Assembly: GCA_023935145.1 (NCBI GenBank)
Contig: CM043698.1
Coordinates: 148,763,125-148,827,124 of the forward strand
Direction of reading: 5' to 3'
From: Bretschneidera sinensis
Lineage: Eukaryota; Streptophyta; Magnoliopsida; Brassicales; Akaniaceae
DNA length: 64,000 bases
Each line of letters begins with the position of its first letter. The first letter of the stretch is position 1. Under the pieces are notes generated by a model, which saw nothing but the letters and a program-made list of their open reading frames with translations, did not search any database and was not told where the DNA came from. The position numbers were made by a program, and so were the translations under genes. This document shows positions 58,701 through 64,000 of the stretch, piece after piece.

Positions 58701-61583
58701 GACTTTCAAGGTTTTTTGATATACTATCCAGGTTTGGTTAAGTTACTGAAGACATACTGTAACTCATTAATGTTACCAATTTAAGCAATTATCTTATAGA
58801 TTACCCATCTTCCTCCTCTCCACCCTGGAAATATGGTCCATTAATTATTTTCTTAGTACAGCTATTGCACTGTGCTTGATTTGATGTCTTGTTGTGGAAG
58901 TTACTGCTTTCTTGCTTAACGTTACAAGTTGAAATGCTGCATTCAGATTCATTTTCCAATTTTTTTTCTTCTTCAAGGAGTGGAAATTGCAGCTAAAGTC
59001 ACTATGTAGTCAATTTGACTCATTGGAGTATGTAGTTGAAAGAATGTTTAAGAGTTAATAAAATATTGAATGATAATTTCAGATTGTAATTCTATCCAAA
59101 ATGTAAGGTTTAATATGTATTTTATCGAAGCAAGGACTTAATCCTCTATCTTTGTGCATAGCATGATAAATCCTCTTTTATGTTTCCTTTGTTAAGATCG
59201 ATCTTTAATGTTACTCCTATTATTTACACACGAAACCAAGCATTTTTCCACCTAATGGGGTCAACTACAGGAGGATCTTTTGACGTCATTCCACTCTATT
59301 TAGGGTCATTTCCTCTATGGGATCATTAACAGTGAGATCCTTCTTAAGAGTTTGACCATGTCTTCATAGGTTGTACTGTACCCTTTAACATGGACATCTT
59401 CTATCAAGTGACATCTCCTTACATATACACTTGTGAGTCTTCGTCTCACATGTCCAAACCACCTCAAATGTGACTCTCATTTTGTCCTCTATTAGTTCAA
59501 CATCCACTTTCGTTTCTAATCATGCCTTTTCTTCTATGACCGCACATCCAACACAGCATCCTCATCTCATCCGTCGACATTTTCTGTGTATGTTAATGCT
59601 TTACAACCCAACACCCCATGCCATAAAGCATAGCTGGCAGGATCATCACTTGAATTATATACATGTTGATTCCTAATCTTGTTATTTACAAGATAATATA
59701 ATTTTTCTGATGCAATTTCTTCTTACTCTTCAGGATCGCTCACTTGATTTTCATGCATTATGTGCGTTATATGCTGTTACAGGTACTTACTTGACTGGTC
59801 TAATTTTGTATTTTGTTTGACTGGTCTATTACCATCTTTATACTGCTCTTTTCAAAATGGGCCCCATTTGGCTCTTATTTGTTTGCATTTCAAAATTATG
59901 GTGCGCTTTGAGTTTCTCTAGTTCATTGATTCTTTGATTCAGTATGGAGATCCACACTTTTGCTACCTAGGGTGCAAACAGAGATCTAATGCTTGGACTA
60001 TGGTTGGCTCAAAAAGTACAATAGCATAGACTAGTCATATCTAACTTTGTGTTTGGTAATATAGAATTGAAGCTTTAAATTGGAATTGAAGTGGAATCAA
60101 CATCTTTATATCGTAAATTTGTTGAATAAGACCATGATTACACCCCAATTCAAATTCCATTTAACCAAACGTAATGTAAGAGAACTGCAGACAGTCCCTT
60201 GGCCTTTTTCTTTCTTTTTATTATGTTGGAAACAAGTGTGTCTATGTGTTGTGGTATTTATGCAACCATCGACATGGGTACTCAATATTCTAAAATTAAA
60301 TCATTGTCTTTACTTTCTCTTGTTTTTTCCCTCTTTTGGTTCATTGTTGTTTTTGTTTCAGCCTTTAACTCAATCCTTTTTTCTTATGTTTTCTTTATCC
60401 CACACATCCTCACTCTTCATTAATGGGATTGAGTTAATGAGTGAGCTTTTCTTTTTTTTCAAAGTCATTTCATTTTTTGTGTTATGGGAAATTTTTGTCA
60501 GGATTAATTTGGTAGTGGCTTTATACTACTTTTTTCTAATATTTGTACCTTTTAGTAGTGCATTTAGTTATATACTTTTCTGATTATTGAAATGATATGA
60601 GCATATAGAAACACACTGAAGCGTAGTAGCTCTCTTTCTAATCTGTTTCATAAAGACATGTTTGAATGAGTCAGATTTTACCGATCTGGCAGTGATCTCT
60701 GATGTTGGCATGCATTCCAGAACTATAATAAGATTTTTCCTCTGAACTACTTCGCTTTGTTGAAGTTTGAGCATGAAATTATATCAATTTAAGTCATTCA
60801 AGATATTAGAAGTTTGTATCCCAAACTTGTTTGATCTTTAGGAGCTGGAATTAATTCTTGAAAAACATTACTAGCTTTCTTGAATGTCAAATCGATATTA
60901 CAACATAGTCACGTGCATTTAGTGTTCTCTCAAAACCTAAGTTCCCGATGGTGAAGTGTTAATATTTTTTATCACTCTTAGTGATTATAAATGTGTCTAA
61001 CATAGTTTCTTTTCCTTTGTTTCTTCAGATGTAGCACTTGTTACGTCTTTGAGGGATGGAATGAATCTTGTCAGTTATGAGTTTGTTGCATGCCAAGAAG
61101 CAAAAAAAGGGGTTCTCATTCTCAGTGAAGTAATTACTGAATACCTAAAGCTCAGATTGTACATTATTTTATTTGCTCTAATGCAATAAAAAGAGGTTTT
61201 AATTCATATTTTTGTACTTTATGTAGATTAAAGCGGTGTGTTGATACATATATTGTTTGTCATTAAATTTATGACCTCCTAACCATCATAATTCTAAAAT
61301 TGTTCATGTTCCTAAATTTTCAATTTGCATCCTGAAATGCATTGCTCTTTTCTATATTTCATTGAAAATTGTTTAAACTTTTATGTATTTTGTAGTTTGC
61401 AGGTGCAGCACAGTCTCTGGGTGCTGGAGCTATCCTGGTGAATCCTTGGAACATCACAGAAGTAGCTGCTTCAATTGGCCAGGCTTTGAACATGTCAGCC
61501 GAAGAAAGAGAGAAGCGGCATTGGCATAATTTTGCTCATGTAACAGCCCACACTGCTCAAGAATGGGCTGAAACTTTTGTAAG
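43747..61583 (+). CDS. TPS1: Trehalose-6-phosphate synthase, class I (N-terminal part, exons 1-10)
   Basis: Makes trehalose-6-phosphate from UDP-glucose and glucose-6-phosphate in the cytosol, a sugar-status signal in plants. Coding exons: 43747-44140, 44365-44462, 44595-44983, 45739-45853, 45998-46099, 46377-46527, 53579-53667, 59734-59782, 61029-61129, 61396-61583; all GT-AG and the phases fit. That is 558 codons plus 2 nt; the C-terminal phosphatase-like region lies past 64000. The start [20 protein letters not shown] and the Arg-rich, Leu-rich N-terminal extension mark the TPS1 class. The GT20 domain starts at about residue 97 ([16 protein letters not shown]) and includes [42 protein letters not shown], the nucleotide-binding Arg and Lys in [10 protein letters not shown] (370-379) and the Glu in [13 protein letters not shown]. 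No stop or missing catalytic residue is seen. Introns 6 and 7 are bloated by insertions. Confidence 0.96.
47325..47490 (-). repeat. 3' LTR of intron 6 copia element
   Basis: On plus TGAAAATAAAGGAAG to AATTGTTAACA, about 166 bp. Matches 52831-53001. Confidence 0.85.
47498..48990 (-). pseudogene. RT / RNase H remnant, intron 6 copia
   Basis: 48990-48660 shows the RT N-terminal half with stops. 48659-48402 has the RT active site [14 protein letters not shown]. 48255-48058 is the connection ([17 protein letters not shown]). 47857-47498 is RNase H with [20 protein letters not shown]. Frame breaks lie near 48660, 48400 and 48060. Confidence 0.88.
48991..50960 (-). pseudogene. Protease and integrase remnant, intron 6 copia
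   Basis: The protease active site [10 protein letters not shown] occurs near 50710 and again in a second copy near 50960, owing to a roughly 256-bp tandem duplication. Integrase core 50146-49760 retains [21 protein letters not shown] and [13 protein letters not shown], so all three catalytic acids are visible or implied. The C-terminal part covers 49747-48991, with two overlapping frames showing a frameshift near 49290. Confidence 0.86.
51290..52810 (-). pseudogene. gag remnant, intron 6 copia, split by an LTR insertion
   Basis: 51748-51440 is a clear gag capsid piece ([20 protein letters not shown]). Further capsid sequence extends to about 52009, where a foreign LTR (52010-52432) interrupts it. 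The leader and gag start would lie at 52433-52810. A 29-bp tandem duplication is seen at about 51872-51929. Confidence 0.75.
52010..52432 (+). repeat. Solo-LTR-like copy related to the 12433-14980 element
   Basis: Starts TGATGGGAACACGAGGAATA, contains CATGTGATTTGAGAAGATCA and ends TGTACTACATTA, matching the LTRs at 12433 and 14610 in order with large internal differences. It sits in gag of the intron 6 copia. Eight bases (AGTGGTGG) resembling the start of the primer region follow it, then a repeat of the left flank (GAAACGGCAAAACAGACA). Confidence 0.7.
52831..53001 (-). repeat. 5' LTR of intron 6 copia element
   Basis: On plus TGAAAATAAAGAAAG to AATTGTTAACA, about 171 bp, next to the primer site. 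Confidence 0.85.
54070..54173 (-). repeat. 3' LTR of intron 7 copia element
   Basis: On plus starts TGTTATTGTTTATCAAAATG; ends at TACTCTCA before CTCCCCCTCAAGTTGG, the complement of the polypurine tract. Confidence 0.85.
54174..56172 (-). pseudogene. RT / RNase H remnant, intron 7 copia
   Basis: 56172-55828 is the RT N-terminal half ([10 protein letters not shown]). 55717-55346 runs from the end of the RT active-site region to the connection domain ([19 protein letters not shown]). RNase H remnants continue from 54737 down to about 54180 on the far side of the nested LINE. Frameshifts and a small deletion lie near 55720-55830. Confidence 0.83.
54751..55332 (+). mobile_element. 5'-truncated L1-type LINE, 3' end
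   Basis: On plus, a frame from about 54825 reads [19 protein letters not shown] then a Cys/His cluster ([12 protein letters not shown]), the reverse-transcriptase zinc-binding domain (zf-RVT) at the C-terminus of plant L1 LINEs. A second open stretch, 54972-55271, continues to its stop. The 3' end is AATATTTTTATTTATC plus an A run. Target duplications AATGACTTATCCC (54738-54750) and AATGACTCATCCC (55333-55345) flank it, with one mismatch. It lies within RNase H of the intron 7 copia. Confidence 0.85.
56200..57568 (-). pseudogene. Integrase remnant, intron 7 copia
   Basis: 57568-57362 holds the gag-pre-integrase zinc region ([13 protein letters not shown]...CESCQLRKH). 57220-56957 covers the core end with [13 protein letters not shown] in an alternate frame. 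56970-56635 is the C-terminal part ([25 protein letters not shown]). 56484-56200 is the linker to RT. Several frame changes. Confidence 0.83.
57675..58170 (-). pseudogene. gag/protease remnant with paired zinc knuckles, intron 7 copia
   Basis: Minus-strand sequence 58150-58009 shows two adjacent C-x2-C-x4-H-x4-C motifs, the second being [14 protein letters not shown], with one stop in the first. Only about 230 bp lie between these and the primer site, so the capsid part of gag is missing. The protease that should follow (57960-57675) is poorly preserved. Confidence 0.7.
58397..58502 (-). repeat. 5' LTR of intron 7 copia element
   Basis: On plus TGTTATTGTTTATCAGAATG to ACACTCTAACA, nearly identical to the left LTR. 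TGTTA/TAACA form its terminal inverted repeat. Confidence 0.87.
59220..59645 (-). mobile_element. RTE-type LINE relic, C-terminal end
   Basis: On minus, 59645-59500 reads [14 protein letters not shown] and then [14 protein letters not shown], the signature end of plant RTE-clade reverse transcriptases. Weaker similarity with stops continues to about 59220 ([12 protein letters not shown]). Old and broken; no ends or target duplication visible. It lies in TPS1 intron 7. Confidence 0.65.
60045..60178. mobile_element. Small MITE in TPS1 intron 8
   Basis: TTTGTGTTTGGTAATATAGA and, on the opposite strand, TTACGTTTGGTTAAATGGAA form imperfect inverted ends about 130 bp apart, each followed by a TTTGAATTGG/AATTGAAG block. 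No coding capacity. Class not assigned. Confidence 0.5.
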
Positions 61584-62596
61584 GTAAACATCCTTTTGTG
61601 TCCTGATGCACCTTTGTGATGTGAAAACTGAAGATATTTACAGTCTCCTTGACATTTTATCATATACCGTATTGAAATGATACTATGATAAGGGGTGTCG
61701 GTTTTGATTTCTACTTGAAATATATGTTTGGGAACTCACCAGAGCACAGAGATCTTCGATGGAGCAATGCCAGGCATTGTTGAGTTAACAAATTTAGTTG
61801 TACTCTTCTTCAGCTGATGAAATTTTCTCTAGTGCGCAAACTCAGAGGCTGGTTGTCTCTGTCAAAAGTTCAGGAAATCTAAAACCCGTATGGCTTAATG
61901 TTTTTTTTAACATTTGTCACGTTCTTCCAGAAGAAACAGCTAATTGATTTGTAGATTGATATTCCAATGAAAATTTCGTATTTTTCTAGTCCATAAAAAT
62001 CAAGGGTTTATGGCATCTCTATGTAAGTTGTTACACCTGGGTCCTTCCACAACTTTATTATGGACACCTTAATGCACAGTTGCTCAAGTCATGGTCAGAC
62101 TAGCTGGTTTTGGCTTGCCACTTAACTTGGATGTATGATAAAAACTTAAAATGTTTCTGATATCTTTTGGCTTCCTTGTTAGCCAGTTAAACCTAGATAT
62201 TATGTATTTGCCATGTAGGAGGCAGAGGCAGTCTTTAGATTGTTTGTTTTTTCTTTATGACATGTAGACTAGTTTTAGATTGTGCACTTGAGCTTATTTA
62301 GAAATGAGATTCCAATTTAGCAATGGAGTTAATGTGCAAACAATCCATGTTATCGTGACCCAGAGAATGTTAGTTTAATTTAAGAAATATTTGTGATCAA
62401 TATATCAACTCCCAAAAAATGGCGACAAGTTTAGATTTTTGTATGATATGAGTAAGCTATCTTGCCAATTTTTGCAGTGATTTCCTGAAACTTAGCAGAA
62501 GATATTGCTATAGATAGAGTGACTTGGTGTCAAAGGATTCTTGTAGCTGACCTATTTTGCTGGGATTAAGACTTAGTTAAATGTACAGGACTTTTA

Positions 62597-62770
62597 GGGT
62601 CCATTTAGTTTAGCGGACAGGATTCAAATGGGATTAAAGTGGGATTACTTGTATCCCTTGTTTGGTTGATGGGATTGACCAAATCTATCTCAATATAGTC
62701 CCATGTTTGGTTCAAAAGTTTAGAGATGGCATTAAAATGGGATTATTAGTAGAAAGACATATTTACCCTT
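62597..62770. repeat. MITE-like repeat in TPS1 intron 10
   Basis: GGGTCCATTTAGTTTAGCGG followed by GGGATTAAAGTGGGATTA and internal TTTGGTTGATGGGATTG. It shares its opening with the reversed end at 17466. A TTA precedes it, which would suit a Tourist/PIF-Harbinger target, but the far end is not identified. Confidence 0.4.
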
Positions 62771-63104
62771 CATAAAAATATAAAAAGAAAAATCTAGAAT
62801 GAAACTTTTGGTCTCCCATGTTAAAAGGGTCAAAATTATTAACCAGACAGCATGTTTTAATCGTTCTTGTCGTAATATTAGAAGACTTTTGAATGTGTTC
62901 TGATTTCTTTTTGCAGTGCTTCTTCGCTTGACCTTTGCTACTGCATACAAGCCTAGCTTGTGATTCACTAAGGCATTTTTCAGTCATTCACACTGTCTGT
63001 CCCCAAATGCTTATAAACTAAGCAATTCTTGATATGGTATTACAAAAATTATCCTTGCTTTTTAGTGATCTAGTAAGCTGGAGACTTGGTTATGTAGAAT
63101 CTTG

Positions 63105-63350
63105 TGTTGAATATGCTGAGTTAGAAAGAAAAGAAGATGTAAAGAAGAAAAGGAAAGGCAAAAAACTTTGGGCATGCAAGAGAAAAAACTGAGAAAGAAG
63201 AAAGAAAATAAGGGAAAAAAACAAGAGTAACTTAGAAAGGGAAAACAGATCTCTGGGCGTGAAAGAGGATAACAAATAAGGAAGAAAGAAGAGAGGAAAA
63301 GAGAGAGAGAGAGAGAGGGAAAACAGATCTGGGCATGAAAGAGAATAAAA
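63105..63350. repeat. Purine-rich tract in TPS1 intron 10
   Basis: About 245 bp dominated by A and G on plus, including a GA microsatellite near 63300-63318. Minus-strand open frames here are low complexity and not credible genes. Confidence 0.7.
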
Positions 63351-63488
63351 AAAATAACTTACCCAAGCAGGTCGCAAGATCGCCGACAATGGCTACCTTT
63401 TATACAGGGAATTTCACGGCCCTAAATTGCAACAAAAACCCAAATAAATTATGAGTAGATGACATATTGTTCTTCCAAAAACAGAAAG

Positions 63489-63708
63489 TGTGGAAAGATA
63501 CGTTTGTTTCTTCCTTAATTTGTGCCCTAATTAGAGATAATGATCTGTAAAGTAGTTATTTAGGGATATGATTGACATAAAATCAGCATGTCTAAATATA
63601 GGGTTTCCTAATTTAGATATGTCCTTTTTTAACTCTTTATAAACCATATATATATATAGCCCATAGAGGCTTGTGTAATTCAAGAAAGAAGAATACCATT
63701 TTTCCACA
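63489..63708 (+). repeat. 5' LTR of the right-edge copia element
   Basis: 220 bp, TGTGGAAA...TTTCCACA. A TATA-like run (CCATATATATATATAG) lies about 60 bp before its end. Confidence 0.75.
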
Positions 63709-63932
63709 TGGTATCAGAGCCATAAAGCTTAGGGTTTTTGAAAAAAAAAATTTATTTTTTTTCTGTTTGTGCCTTCATCGCCAGTTTTTTCCTTCTTTCT
63801 CCTTTCTTCTTTCTTCTTTTCCTGTGATGTGCCTTCATTGTCGTTACTTTCTGATAAAACCCTGCCAAATTCTCTCCATCTAGTTCCGTTTTTTCCCTTT
63901 TTCCTTGGCCTTCATTGCCGGTTTTTTGAAGG

Positions 63933-64000
63933 ATGTCAGAAACAATATCATCTACCCCTCTATTTAAATCGTCTCAACCAGTAGAGGATGAGCAGCCGTT
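63933..64000 (+). CDS. Start of copia gag (partial)
   Basis: ATG at 63933 opens MSETISSTPLFKSSQPVEDE, which stays open to the window edge. Placed about 225 bp after the primer site, where copia gag normally starts. Only 22 codons are visible, so identity rests on position. Confidence 0.45.
   Translation, partial: MSETISSTPLFKSSQPVEDEQP

Larger units (their letters stand above)
53668..59733 (+). other. TPS1: TPS1 intron 7, 6.07 kb
   Basis: Donor CACCTG|GTCTGT, acceptor CTCTTCAG. It contains the copia element at 54070-58502 and a LINE relic at 59220-59645. The join restores [14 protein letters not shown]. Confidence 0.9.
63489..64000 (+). mobile_element. 5' end of a copia element in TPS1 intron 10, sense, cut by window edge
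   Basis: The LTR at 63489-63708 has an 8-bp perfect terminal inverted repeat (TGTGGAAA/TTTCCACA). It is followed at once by the primer site TGGTATCAGAGCC. A leader and a gag-like ATG (63933) follow. The rest lies beyond 64000. Its orientation matches TPS1, unlike the two insertions in introns 6 and 7. Confidence 0.8.

Noticed and set aside
60080..60583. Plus-strand open frame of 167 codons, very hydrophobic
   Set aside because: It starts inside a MITE and runs through T-rich intron 8 sequence; hydrophobic residues follow from the base composition.
63090..63389. Minus-strand frame of 99 codons with Leu/Ser/Phe runs
   Set aside because: Produced by the purine tract in TPS1 intron 10.
1..64000. 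CRISPR arrays, operons, bacterial defence or toxin systems
   Set aside because: Repeats here are LTRs, MITEs and short tandem duplications; the genes are spliced and eukaryotic.

Overview
This is a stretch of plant nuclear DNA, most likely from a eudicot. The signs are spliced genes with GT-AG introns, a trehalose-6-phosphate synthase of the plant TPS1 class, a plant-type BED/hAT gene, and AT-rich intergenic DNA full of Ty1-copia, Ty3-gypsy, LINE and MITE debris. I cannot name the species from sequence alone.

Layout. 1-2375: 5' end of a minus-strand Ty3-gypsy (Tat/Athila-like) element with a tRNA-Asp primer site. 2470-7539: a nearly full-length but dead Ty1-copia element on plus. About 8500-16100: a BED-zinc-finger/hAT-dimerisation gene on plus with an intact frame, an intron in its 5' UTR and a small C-terminal intron. 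A 2.5 kb non-autonomous LTR element (12433-14980) sits just downstream, possibly inside an intron of its 3' UTR. 15000-22150: gene-poor DNA with tandem repeats, a pyrimidine tract, a foldback and a TRIM-like element. 22160-32980: a minus-strand copia element split by a plus-strand copia element (24970-31075). 33000-36900: AT-rich DNA with tandem duplications, a degenerate non-autonomous hAT element and a SINE-like fragment.

From about 36950 (or 42800) past the right edge lies TPS1 on plus. Ten coding exons (43747-61583, 558 codons plus 2 nt) encode the N-terminal extension and the GT20 glucosyltransferase domain; the rest lies beyond 64000. Introns 6 and 7 are inflated to 7.1 and 6.1 kb by two antisense copia insertions. 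The first carries a solo-LTR-like copy of the 12433-14980 family and the second carries an L1-type LINE tail. Intron 7 also holds an RTE-type LINE relic, intron 8 a small MITE, and intron 10 a MITE-like sequence and the 5' end of a sense-strand copia element.

Only two cellular genes are supported: the hAT-derived gene and TPS1. I found no tRNA, rRNA, CRISPR or bacterial-type system. The points most worth a second look are an 86-codon upstream ORF that spans a splice junction in the TPS1 leader, the unrecognised reading frame in the non-autonomous LTR element, and the layered insertions in the TPS1 introns. I see no convincing new molecular system.
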